Notes: generated by a model from the letters alone, not told the origin. A stretch of 9,061 bases of DNA from an uncultured Bacteroidia bacterium (GCA_903859795.1 CAIOOC010000327.1:1-9061); one strand, 5' to 3'; counted from the first letter of the stretch, positions 1 through 6,868 are shown. Numbers and translations: made by a program.

Positions 1-444
1 AACTACTATATTATGTCGGGACAGCCTAATGAGGCCATTGGATATCTTGACCGTGCAATTGAAAAGGAAAAGGATAATTCCTCGTTTTATCTTGCCAAAG
101 GAGTGGCACTCGACAGGCTGGGACGGCAGGATGAAGCCATCGAAGTTTATAAGAAAGCGACTGAAATCAAACCTGAAAATGCTGATGCATACTATAATAT
201 CGGCGTTATCTATTTCAACCGTGGTGTAAAACAATTCGACGTTGCTAATGCCGTTCCAACAAATGATCAGGCACGCTATGATGTTGAAAAGAATAAAGCT
301 GATGAATTCTTTAAATTAGCTGTACCTTATCTTGAAAAAGCGGTACAATACAATCCTAAAGATACTTATATCCTTGATCAATTAAAGAATTTGTATTACA
401 GGCTTAAAATGATGGACAAATTTGATGCCATAAACAAGAAATAA
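1..444 (+). CDS. TPR-repeat protein, C-terminal part (5' end beyond window)
   Basis: The reading frame is open from the first base of the window (codons for NYYI precede the first in-frame Met at 13), so this is probably the end of a longer gene rather than one starting at 13. The visible 147 residues contain tetratricopeptide helices: a partial repeat ending around DRAIEKEKD, a full repeat with the typical pattern YLAKGVALDRLGRQDEAIEV and KPENADA, then a helix pair YYNIGVIYFNRG, and a last repeat with YLEKAVQYNPKD. TPR arrays are protein-interaction scaffolds; the partner cannot be told from this fragment. Between the last two repeats lies an insertion (roughly FDVANAVPTND to KADEFF), a layout I associate with Bacteroidota TPR proteins of unknown role. 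No signal peptide can be judged because the N-terminus is missing. A strong terminator follows within 10 nt of the stop, so this gene ends its transcript. Confidence 0.88.
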   Translation, partial: NYYIMSGQPNEAIGYLDRAIEKEKDNSSFYLAKGVALDRLGRQDEAIEVYKKATEIKPENADAYYNIGVIYFNRGVKQFDVANAVPTNDQARYDVEKNKADEFFKLAVPYLEKAVQYNPKDTYILDQLKNLYYRLKMMDKFDAINKK

Positions 445-451
445 TAGATTG

Positions 452-479
452 AAAAGAGGGATCACTTCCCTCTTTTTTT
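452..479 (+). terminator. Rho-independent terminator of the TPR gene
   Basis: A perfect 10-bp stem (AAAAGAGGGA at 452-461 pairing with TCCCTCTTTT at 467-476) closes a 5-nt loop (TCACT) and runs into an uninterrupted T tract through 479. It begins 8 nt after the TAA stop of the TPR gene. It separates that gene from msrB, so msrB probably has its own promoter. Confidence 0.9.
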
Positions 480-674
480 AATAATACAAAAATAACATAA
501 TATTAATTATAAGACAATAAAACTATTTCGAATTATCGGTATTAAATCAATGAGAAATCAATCGAATGCCAGTTTCTTTAAAATTTTGTTCTCCTAACAG
601 TTTAAGCGTACAATGCGAATAGAGACCCGGCAATTGAACCAAATCAATGAAGTATTCGTTGTAAAAGAAAAGAT

Positions 675-1181
675 ATGCCGATGAAATCAATTATCTCGTT
701 TATATTTCTTTTTGCACTAATCTCAAACATTCAGGTTATGTCACAGGATGATATCAGGACCAGAAATTTAACGGAGCAACACGTAGCCCCAAAGGTCACA
801 AAATCGGCGGATGAATGGAAGTCAACCCTGACACCGCTTGAATATGAAGTGACACGGAATAAAGGTACAGAACGTCCGTTTACAGGACAATATTTTAATT
901 TCTATGAGAAGGGAAATTATTACTGTTCTAATTGCGGAGCTCTGCTTTTTAATTCCTCCTCAAAATTTAAATCAGGCTGCGGTTGGCCTAGTTTTAATGA
1001 TGTAACAAACTTAAAGTCCATTAACATTATTACTGATAAAAGTCATGGAATGTTACGGACTGAAATAACCTGTTCAAATTGCGAAGCACATCTGGGACAT
1101 GTTTTCAATGATGGACCGCCACCAACAGGACTTCGCTATTGCATTAATTCTGTGTCACTTAAGTTTATTCCAGGGAAATAG
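675..1181 (+). CDS. msrB: Exported peptide-methionine (R)-S-oxide reductase MsrB
   Basis: The 168-residue product reduces methionine-R-sulfoxide in oxidised proteins. The N-terminus (about residues 4-23) is a hydrophobic signal peptide without a lipobox cysteine, so the enzyme is likely exported to the periplasm. The MsrB domain covers roughly 46-166. Two CxxC pairs (C84/C87 in YYCSNCG and C133/C136 in TCSNCEAHLGH) form the structural zinc site. The family's catalytic cysteine is C156 in RYCINS, and C102 in SGCGWPSF is the resolving cysteine, so the thioredoxin-type recycling pair is intact. It is a single-domain MsrB, not fused to MsrA. The start is either the ATG at 675 or the ATG two codons later at 681; neither has a clear Shine-Dalgarno sequence. 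The gene stands alone on its strand and converges with mgsA. The electron donor for an exported form is not visible here. Confidence 0.95.
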   Translation: MPMKSIISFIFLFALISNIQVMSQDDIRTRNLTEQHVAPKVTKSADEWKSTLTPLEYEVTRNKGTERPFTGQYFNFYEKGNYYCSNCGALLFNSSSKFKSGCGWPSFNDVTNLKSINIITDKSHGMLRTEITCSNCEAHLGHVFNDGPPPTGLRYCINSVSLKFIPGK

Positions 1182-1255
1182 GGCTTTAGGCCATAGGCGG
1201 TCAGGTTATTAGACTATTAAGATTTAACCCTAATAGTCTAAAGCCAAATAGTCTA
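1182..1255. repeat. Convergent msrB/mgsA spacer with nested inverted repeats
   Basis: The whole spacer between the two convergent stop codons is built from repeats. A perfect 11-bp inverted repeat, TTAGACTATTA (1209-1219) and TAATAGTCTAA (1231-1241), encloses an 11-nt loop. A second pair, GGCTTTAG (1182-1189) with CTAAAGCC (1238-1245), overlaps the right arm, so the two full stems compete. A further direct copy of AATAGTCTA (first at 1232-1240) lies at 1247-1255, touching the mgsA stop codon. The symmetry would suit a bidirectional transcript end, but there is no strong T tract on either side, so terminator function is inference. Confidence 0.6.
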
Positions 1256-1726
1256 TCAAACCTTACGTGTAATATATTCTGAATAATCCTTTATAATCGG
1301 CTCATATTCAAGGTGGAACAACGGCGATGAAATAATAAAATCGGCAGTTGACCGGTTTGATGCAGTTGGAATGTTATATAAAACTGCAATTCGAAGCAGT
1401 GCTTTGACATCGACATCGTGAGGTTGTGGTTGCATAGGGTCCCAAAAGAATATCAGCAGATTGACATTACCTTCGCAAATCATGGCTCCAAGTTGCTGGT
1501 CACCACCTAAAGGACCTGATTTTAATATAATTACCTGAGGAGGCATTGCATCGAATTCCTTGCATTTCAGACTGATCGTATCATCCACCATTTTCCCTGT
1601 TGTACCGGTACATACCAGAGTATGATGTGCCAATTCCTTCCAATTGTAAGCAACCCATTCGGCCATATCTTTTTTACGGTTATCATGAGCCACAATTGCA
1701 ATTGTTTTCTTAATTTTCATTCTCAT
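1256..1726 (-). CDS. mgsA: Methylglyoxal synthase
   Basis: This cytoplasmic enzyme converts dihydroxyacetone phosphate to methylglyoxal plus phosphate, a bypass of lower glycolysis that releases phosphate when sugar phosphates accumulate. The 156 residues match the family over the full length: AHD at 13-15 (H14/D15), the phosphate-binding TGTTG at 40-44, SGPLGGDQQ with the catalytic aspartate D75, FFWDP (D96) and PHDVDVKALLR (H103, D106), then the C-terminal NRSTADFI. The segment between TGTTG and SGPLGGD is about ten residues longer than in the E. coli enzyme. The start is the ATG at 1726; an ATG two codons further in (1720) is an alternative, and AAAG lies directly upstream. It follows the glucosaminidase gene by 70 nt on the same strand and may have its own promoter there. 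It is the last gene of the leftward run and converges with msrB. Confidence 0.96.
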   Translation of the reverse strand: MRMKIKKTIAIVAHDNRKKDMAEWVAYNWKELAHHTLVCTGTTGKMVDDTISLKCKEFDAMPPQVIILKSGPLGGDQQLGAMICEGNVNLLIFFWDPMQPQPHDVDVKALLRIAVLYNIPTASNRSTADFIISSPLFHLEYEPIIKDYSEYITRKV

Positions 1727-1744
1727 CTTTAAAATATTTTATGA

Positions 1745-1773
1745 CAAAGGTAAGTAAGCTGGATAATCTTAAA
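1745..1773 (-). promoter_or_regulatory. mgsA: Candidate Bacteroidota-type promoter for mgsA
   Basis: On the - strand, TACCTTTG (complement of 1745-1752) is an exact match to the TAnnTTTG -7 box known from Bacteroidota. TTTA, one mismatch from the TTTG -33 box, sits 17 nt upstream. The implied leader before the ATG at 1726 would be short. A single exact 6-base match in a 70-nt spacer has a few percent chance of being random, so this remains tentative. Confidence 0.3.
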
Positions 1774-1790
1774 TCACTTATTTGATTATC
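1762..1790 (-). repeat. Inverted repeat between glucosaminidase and mgsA
   Basis: GATAATC at 1762-1768 and GATTATC at 1784-1790 are perfect reverse complements. The stem continues inward with AAAT/ATTT (1771-1774 with 1780-1783) after a 2-nt bulge. No T tract follows on the - strand, so it is not a standard terminator. It overlaps the candidate mgsA promoter upstream box and begins 7 nt after the glucosaminidase stop, so it could be an operator, an RNA-stabilising hairpin or a weak transcript end. Confidence 0.45.
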
Positions 1791-1796
1791 AAAACA

Positions 1797-2666
1797 TTAA
1801 TATTTCATTAAGAATGATGTTAATGAATATTTTACTGTGTATCTGGGATTGATAAAAATATTATCGTATTTTTCAAGGTTATTGCTTGCGATAATTGACT
1901 GAGCCATTTCGGCGTATTGATCCGATCCGTCATGATACCTGCTCAGGTAACGCAATAATTGTGTCGAAGGTCTCCCCTCCCACCGTTTATGCCTGAATCG
2001 TTTATAGGATGAAACTGTTGAAATCAATAGAAAATAATGCTCAACTGACTCTATGATAGAATTATAAGTTCTTAAATATTGTTCGTCATCACCTTCGGTA
2101 TATTGAATAACAGAACGTGAATCCTCGCTTGAAAACGACATTATTCCAAATAGGTTATTTCCGTTTTGAAAAATATTGGATGTTCCCCAGCCAGACTCCA
2201 GAATAGCTTGTGTCAGTGCCAGGCTAACAGGGTGAGGATAAATACGTTTTTTCAGTTCACTTAAAGAATCAGTCTCATATTTTTGCTTTATACCAACCAG
2301 GAATGTCGAATCGAATTTTGCAATCGTTTTCTTTCGGGAAATTCGCTCCTCAATAAATTCAACGTGGTGAAAATCATCCATTAACCGTTCTCTTGTGATC
2401 ACAATTGCCGGCAAAATATACATAATGAATAAATCTTTTCTGTTGTCTTGATTTAGAGTGCGAAAATCAACAGACCCTTTGTAGATTACAGGAGTTAATG
2501 TTGTATCTGATTGATGGAGAATAGAGTCAGCAGTAGACAGATGAATATAACTGACCTTGATTGATTCCGGCCAGTATCTCGAAAAGTAAATTTCTACTTT
2601 TACCGCGATATATAAGGCAAAAACTAATGCCGAAATATAAACAACCTGCTTAATTACTCTAAGCAT
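1797..2666 (-). CDS. Membrane-anchored Bax-like glucosaminidase (peptidoglycan hydrolase)
   Basis: The 289-residue product has one hydrophobic N-terminal segment (about 8-25), which acts as an uncleaved anchor or signal sequence, so the rest should face the periplasm. The catalytic domain (about 75-265) resembles E. coli Bax and the wider endo-beta-N-acetylglucosaminidase family. It starts with a helix resembling FIMYILPAIVI (80-90), then HPVSLALTQAILESGWGTS (145-163) with the likely catalytic glutamate E157, and the conserved GNNLFGIMSF (169-178). The family cleaves the glycan strand of peptidoglycan; the exact bond cut here is inferred. No SH3b, LysM or other wall-binding module is present. 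The ATG at 2666 gives the anchor directly after the Met. The gene lies 85 nt behind flavodoxin and 70 nt ahead of mgsA on the same strand; the spacing does not prove co-transcription. Bax-family proteins are usually encoded singly, so the neighbours say little about its job. Confidence 0.85.
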   Translation of the reverse strand: MLRVIKQVVYISALVFALYIAVKVEIYFSRYWPESIKVSYIHLSTADSILHQSDTTLTPVIYKGSVDFRTLNQDNRKDLFIMYILPAIVITRERLMDDFHHVEFIEERISRKKTIAKFDSTFLVGIKQKYETDSLSELKKRIYPHPVSLALTQAILESGWGTSNIFQNGNNLFGIMSFSSEDSRSVIQYTEGDDEQYLRTYNSIIESVEHYFLLISTVSSYKRFRHKRWEGRPSTQLLRYLSRYHDGSDQYAEMAQSIIASNNLEKYDNIFINPRYTVKYSLTSFLMKY

Positions 2667-2751
2667 AAAAACACATGGTTAAAATGCTGTCAAAAACGAT
2701 ATCGATCCACAATTCTTATTCCAGGAATTGCTAAAAAACAGAGCGATAGGT

Positions 2752-3258
2752 TCAACTAAATTCCTTTGTCAGGAGTTCTACCCAGTGCTCTATTCGTTTG
2801 TGCGTTAACCGGGCCTGATTTTCCTGATCCAGTGGTAAACCTCTAAACTGGCCATCTTTCACAGCTTTGGATCTTTCGAAGTTATAACCTTCCAATGGAA
2901 CGCTTCCAACTATCAATGCCCCTTTATCTTCAAAAAATGTGGCCATAATTCCAATTGCATCGCAGAAATTTTCTGCGTAACCTTTTTGATCGCCTAACCC
3001 AAAAACGGCAATCTTTTTATGGGTGAAATCAACTTCTTCTAGAGCCGGGAGCAATTCGTCCCAGTAATTCGGTAATTCGCCGTCGAACCATGTTGGCACG
3101 CCGAAAATCATCTGGTCAAACTCAAGGAAGTGTTCCTTATGAACTTCATCTACATTGACAAGCTGTACATCGATTCCGGAGAAAGCGTTGTGAATGATTC
3201 CGGCAATCTTTGCCGTTTTTTTTGACTTAAAACTATAAAAAAGGCCAATTTTTCCCAT
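2752..3258 (-). CDS. Long-chain flavodoxin
   Basis: This is a soluble FMN electron carrier of 168 residues from the ATG at 3258. An in-frame ATG 13 codons upstream (3297) exists, but the flavodoxin fold starts at MGKIGLFYS and an AAAGAAG motif lies 6 nt ahead of 3258, so I chose the shorter form. FMN-binding loops are clear: VPTWFDGELPNYWDELLPAL (54-73) carries the isoalloxazine-stacking W57, and FGLGDQKGYAENFCDA (86-101) carries the second stacking aromatic Y94. The segment after about 118 (EGYNFERSKAV, then LPLDQENQ) is the insertion that defines long-chain flavodoxins. The phosphate-binding loop is unusual: residues 9-15 read SFKSKKT instead of the usual (S/T)xTGxT, bringing in three lysines and losing the glycine. 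It lies 96 nt downstream of E1 and 85 nt upstream of the glucosaminidase. The redox partner is not encoded nearby. Confidence 0.92.
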   Translation of the reverse strand: MGKIGLFYSFKSKKTAKIAGIIHNAFSGIDVQLVNVDEVHKEHFLEFDQMIFGVPTWFDGELPNYWDELLPALEEVDFTHKKIAVFGLGDQKGYAENFCDAIGIMATFFEDKGALIVGSVPLEGYNFERSKAVKDGQFRGLPLDQENQARLTHKRIEHWVELLTKEFS

Positions 3259-3264
3259 TCGATA

Positions 3265-3271
3265 CTTCTTT
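3265..3271 (-). promoter_or_regulatory. Ribosome binding site deciding the flavodoxin start
   Basis: The - strand reads AAAGAAG 6 nt before the ATG at 3258. It is one of the few Shine-Dalgarno-like motifs in a window where most genes lack one, and it favours this Met over the in-frame ATG at 3297. Confidence 0.5.
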
Positions 3272-3354
3272 AAAATATTGCCGGATGTGTCTCGCATACG
3301 AAGAAAACACCCGTTTGTTATACGAATATACTATTTTTTAATAAATTTCACTGA

Positions 3355-5421
3355 TCAGTATTTTAATAAATCGAGAGCCGCAGCATAAATTTTCTCTTCA
3401 TTGATCAAAATTGCTGCTTCAAGAATTCTGTTAAAACCTACCGGTGTAAATGCAGATCCAACCCTGCGAACTGGCGCATCTAAATATTCAAAAGCCTCTT
3501 CGCTGATAATGCCGGCTAATTCGCCTCCAAAACCACCAAATACTTTATCTTCGTGAACGACTAAAACTCTTCCTGTTTTCTTCACCGAACCGAGGATTGC
3601 CTCTTTATCTAGAGGAATTAAAGAGCGAATATCCATTACTTCAATATTATATCCATCGCGGGCAAGACGTTCAGCAGCCTTAAGTGATAGATGAGTTGTA
3701 TTGCCATAAGTTATTAAACTTAAGTCAGTTCCTTCACGACGGATTCTTGCTTTCCCAAAAGGAATCTCAAAGTCATCAGGGATTGGAGTTGCTGCTGCAG
3801 GTGAATTGTAAAGCGCTTTGGGTTCGAGAAAAAGTGTAGGACCTTCTGATCGAAGCGAGGTTCTTAATAATCCAGCTGCATCATCAGCGAACGAAGGATA
3901 TACTATTCGTATTCCGGGGAAGGTGGCCAGTGTCCCTTCAGTAGTTTGTGAATGGTACAACCCGCCGCCAATATAACCTCCTGATGCGAGCCGAATAGTC
4001 ACATTCGGACTGAATTTACCGTTCGTTCGCCAATATTCATGGGTCATTTCGACATATTGCTCCATGGCAGGCCAGAAATAATCTGCAAACTCAGCCCCTT
4101 CAACAACAATTCTTATCTTTTTATCGTAACGCGACATGCCGTTCGCAGTGCCGGTAATAAAATCTTCGGCAATAGGACCATTAAAAACCCTTGCCGGGCC
4201 AAATTCCTGCTGCAAACCTTTCGAGACATTAAATATTCCCCCTTTTTCTTTGTTCGCAATATCCTGGCCCCAGATGAATGTGTCCGGATTAAGACGGAAC
4301 TCAGCTTTAAGCGTTTCATTGATCCCTTCGATAAGCTTCTTCTTTTCGCCAACAAAATCATGTAATCCTTCTGGATATTTTGAGGCAGGATACGAATCCG
4401 GGATAATAAAGTCATAAATTGTAGCCGGATCTGGATCGGGTGATGCCATGGCACTTCTGTGGGCCAATTTAACCTCCTCTTTTGCACGTTCTTCAATGGC
4501 ATGGATCTCATCCTTTGTCAGACGCTCGTATCGTGTAAGCATCCGCTTAAATTTTAAAAGCGGATCTGACTCCAGCACATATCCCAATTCAGCCTCATTA
4601 CGGTAAAGATCGTGTCTGTCTGAATTTGAGTGAGAATGAATCCGAATACAATTTGCTTGGAGGATACATGGCTGCTGGTTTTCGAGCGACCAGTTTTTTG
4701 CTTCTGTCATGGCATTCATTGAATCAAAAACATCCTTCCCATTACAATGAATGACCCTTAAATTTTTAAATCCAATAAAATTATTGGCAACTTTACGGTT
4801 GGCAGTCTGATCCTTTTTAGGAACCGAAATACCGTACCCGTTATCCTGAAAAACAAATATAACCGGGAGCTCTTCAGTCGATGCGCCGTTAATCGCCTCA
4901 TAGACATAACCTTCAGAAACCGACGATTCACCCTGGGAACTAATGGCAACCCCTTTCCCTTTGTAATACTTTATCGCACGTGCAACTCCAACTGCATGTA
5001 GGGTATGATTTCCCGTTGCTGACGAAACATTATGTATATTCCATTCGGGTTTCCCGATATGGTTCGACATATGCCTTCCGCCTGAAGTCACATCCGCAGC
5101 TTTGGAAATTCCGTTTAAAATAATCTCCTCAGCTGTGAGGCCTGCTGAAATATTGGTCAGCATATCACGATAATAGGGAAAAAGATGATCATACTCTCTA
5201 TTAAAAACTTGACCTATAGCAAGTTGTATGCCATCATGGCCTGCATAAGGGGCATGATACGACCATCCGATTGCCTGTTTCAGATAATTGGGAGCCTTTT
5301 CGTCAATGATACGCCCGACTGTCATCAGATACAGCCATTTTTCAAGCAGCTCTTTATCAGTATTTTTAATTGTAAAAATTTTGTGAACGGGTATATCGTG
5401 TAAAACTTTCATATTTTGCAT
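3355..5421 (-). CDS. Fused 2-oxoacid dehydrogenase E1 alpha/beta, TPP-dependent
   Basis: This is the decarboxylating E1 component with both subunits on one chain (688 residues from the ATG at 5421). The alpha half (about 1-325) has the TPP region SSQGESSVSEG then FVFQDNGYGIS (D193-N194), and an HSHSNSDRHDLYR loop (262-274) matching the active-site/phosphorylation loop of branched-chain E1 alpha. After a linker rich in Pro and Asp (about 326-350), the beta half has FNGPIAEDF with the cofactor-activating glutamate E419, GGGLYHSQTTE with the active-site histidine H490, and the C-terminal VVHEDKVFGGFG. The classic GDG...NN motif is changed to GES...DN. It follows E2 in the same direction. The open frame extends to a TTG at 5436 that would overlap the E2 stop; ATGs at 5421 and 5412 are likelier. 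The substrate may be branched-chain 2-oxoacids, judging from YHSQ and the E2 sequence, but pyruvate cannot be excluded. Confidence 0.92.
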   Translation of the reverse strand: MQNMKVLHDIPVHKIFTIKNTDKELLEKWLYLMTVGRIIDEKAPNYLKQAIGWSYHAPYAGHDGIQLAIGQVFNREYDHLFPYYRDMLTNISAGLTAEEIILNGISKAADVTSGGRHMSNHIGKPEWNIHNVSSATGNHTLHAVGVARAIKYYKGKGVAISSQGESSVSEGYVYEAINGASTEELPVIFVFQDNGYGISVPKKDQTANRKVANNFIGFKNLRVIHCNGKDVFDSMNAMTEAKNWSLENQQPCILQANCIRIHSHSNSDRHDLYRNEAELGYVLESDPLLKFKRMLTRYERLTKDEIHAIEERAKEEVKLAHRSAMASPDPDPATIYDFIIPDSYPASKYPEGLHDFVGEKKKLIEGINETLKAEFRLNPDTFIWGQDIANKEKGGIFNVSKGLQQEFGPARVFNGPIAEDFITGTANGMSRYDKKIRIVVEGAEFADYFWPAMEQYVEMTHEYWRTNGKFSPNVTIRLASGGYIGGGLYHSQTTEGTLATFPGIRIVYPSFADDAAGLLRTSLRSEGPTLFLEPKALYNSPAAATPIPDDFEIPFGKARIRREGTDLSLITYGNTTHLSLKAAERLARDGYNIEVMDIRSLIPLDKEAILGSVKKTGRVLVVHEDKVFGGFGGELAGIISEEAFEYLDAPVRRVGSAFTPVGFNRILEAAILINEEKIYAAALDLLKY

Positions 5422-5432
5422 TTTAAATCTAA

Positions 5433-6758
5433 TCAAATATTTTTTGGCTGTTCAAATTGTTCCAGTAAATCTGCAATCCGGCGTAAAAACCGGCCACCTA
5501 ACATTCCATCAACCACCCTGTGATCATACGATAGTGATAAGAACATTTTATGCCTCACTACAATGGCATCACCTGTTGGAGTTTCCATTACTGCAGGCTT
5601 TTTCTCAATTATCCCAACTGCCAGAATGGCCACCTGCGGCTGATTTATTATCGGGGTTCCGATTAGTCCTCCGAATGATCCGAAATTAGTAATGGTGAAA
5701 GTTCCCCCCTGAAGATCATCAGGATTGAGCTTATTCTCCCGGCCGGCCTTCCCAAAACCATTTACCTCCCGGGCTATTCCAACGAGATTTTTTGAATCTG
5801 CGTCTTTAATAACTGGGACAACCAGATTGCCATCGTTTGTAGCTACAGCAATTGCAATATTGATATGTTTACGAAGAACAATGTTGTCCTCATCAACAGA
5901 GGCATTTACCTGCCGGAATTCAGTCAGAGCCTTGGCTGTGGCTTCCACAAACAATGGCATGAATGTAAGTTTCTGACCGTATTTCTGTTCGAAATCGTCC
6001 TTGGCTGAGTTCCGCCAAAGGACAATGTTGGTAACGTCAGCTTCAACAACCGTAGTTACATGCGGCGAAACCTGCTTTGACATCACCATATGATTGGCAA
6101 TCAGCTTCCGGATACGGTCCATTTTAAGGATAGTATCCTCAGCGCCAATAGAGACAGACACCTTAGGCCGCTCAACCTGACTTGCCGGCGTAGTTTGTGT
6201 GATCGTTGTCTGTAATTGCTGCGAAGGGATCTCTTTTTTGCCCGTCTTACGCCGTTCGACGAATTGGATGATATCGTTTTTTTGAACTCTGCCGCCTAAC
6301 CCGCTGCCGGTTAAAGTATCAAGTTCGGCCAATGTTACACCTTCTTTCGTTGCAATGCCTTTTACAAGAGGTGAATAAAAACGACCGGCATTTTTGAATT
6401 CATCTTTTATACTTATTTCCTCTTCAGTATTAATTTGAATAACAGGTATTGCTTCGACAGATTCTTCGTTGATTACAACAGGCTCAGTTATCGGCTCAGA
6501 CTCTGAAGACGAGTCATTTTCGATACCTATAACGATCACAACCTGGCCAACAGGTATCAGGTCGTTTTCAGCGCATCTGATCTCCTTGATGATTCCTGCT
6601 ACAGGAGAAGGAATTTCGGAATCAACTTTATCTGTAGCAATTTCGAAAAGAATTTCGTCTTCGGTTACAGTATCTCCTTGTTTTACAAATAATTTGGTTA
6701 TTGTTGCCTCTTGGATACTTTCACCCAACTTTGGTATGAGCACTTGAAAATCAGACAT
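5433..6758 (-). CDS. Dihydrolipoamide acyltransferase (E2) of a 2-oxoacid dehydrogenase complex
   Basis: The 441-residue E2 core protein transfers the acyl group from E1 through its lipoyl arm to CoA. Domain order: a single lipoyl domain (about 3-80) with the lipoylated lysine K44 in ATDKVDSE; an acidic linker rich in Ser, Glu and Ile (81-125); an E1/E3-binding domain (about 127-166) with SPLVKGIATKEGV and GSGLGGRVQKNDI; a Gln/Thr/Pro linker (170-200); and the catalytic acyltransferase domain (about 205-437), with TFTITNFGSFGG and the active-site motif DHRVVDG (H413, D417). The sequence around GTPIINQPQVAILAVG resembles branched-chain E2 (BkdB type) more than acetyl or succinyl E2s, but this is a judgement by eye. 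E2 precedes the fused E1 by only 11 nt (or overlaps it if TTG is used), so the two are surely co-transcribed. No E3 gene is in the window. A terminator 32 nt upstream belongs to the preceding gene, so a promoter should lie between 6759 and 6868. Confidence 0.94.
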   Translation of the reverse strand: MSDFQVLIPKLGESIQEATITKLFVKQGDTVTEDEILFEIATDKVDSEIPSPVAGIIKEIRCAENDLIPVGQVVIVIGIENDSSSESEPITEPVVINEESVEAIPVIQINTEEEISIKDEFKNAGRFYSPLVKGIATKEGVTLAELDTLTGSGLGGRVQKNDIIQFVERRKTGKKEIPSQQLQTTITQTTPASQVERPKVSVSIGAEDTILKMDRIRKLIANHMVMSKQVSPHVTTVVEADVTNIVLWRNSAKDDFEQKYGQKLTFMPLFVEATAKALTEFRQVNASVDEDNIVLRKHINIAIAVATNDGNLVVPVIKDADSKNLVGIAREVNGFGKAGRENKLNPDDLQGGTFTITNFGSFGGLIGTPIINQPQVAILAVGIIEKKPAVMETPTGDAIVVRHKMFLSLSYDHRVVDGMLGGRFLRRIADLLEQFEQPKNI

Positions 6759-6789
6759 TGTTTATTATTTACATTATAATTAGCAATCA

Positions 6790-6813
6790 TAAAAAACACA
6801 CGTTTTCGTGTGC
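6790..6813 (-). terminator. Rho-independent terminator behind the beta-lactamase-family gene
   Basis: On the - strand CACACG, loop AAAA, CGTGTG form a perfect 6-bp stem (6807-6812 with 6797-6802), followed at once by a run of T (6796-6791). It lies 56 nt after the stop of the beta-lactamase-family gene and 32 nt before the E2 start, separating the two transcripts. Confidence 0.75.
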
Positions 6814-6868
6814 ATATTCGTAACTAACAAAAAGAACAAAATTTAGTTTAAAATTGCATATAAATAGT

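Noticed and set aside
13..444. Complete TPR gene starting at the ATG at 13
   Set aside because: The frame is open to the window edge and the residues before this Met continue a TPR helix, so a partial gene is likelier.
576..590. AAATTTTG as a possible msrB -7 box
   Set aside because: One mismatch, no TTTG at the right distance, and a leader of nearly 90 nt; too weak to call.
2710..2732. Short inverted repeat CAATTC...GAATTG between flavodoxin and the glucosaminidase
   Set aside because: Only 6 bp with an AT-rich stem and no T tract on the transcribed strand; expected by chance.
4039..4511. Open frames of 93-132 codons on both strands inside E1
   Set aside because: They lie entirely within the strongly supported E1 gene, have no recognisable domain and no independent context; they are shadows of the E1 reading frame.
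6469..6747. 92-codon + strand frame opposite the lipoyl domain of E2
   Set aside because: It is antisense to well-conserved E2 codons and shows only Ser/Ile-rich low-complexity sequence.
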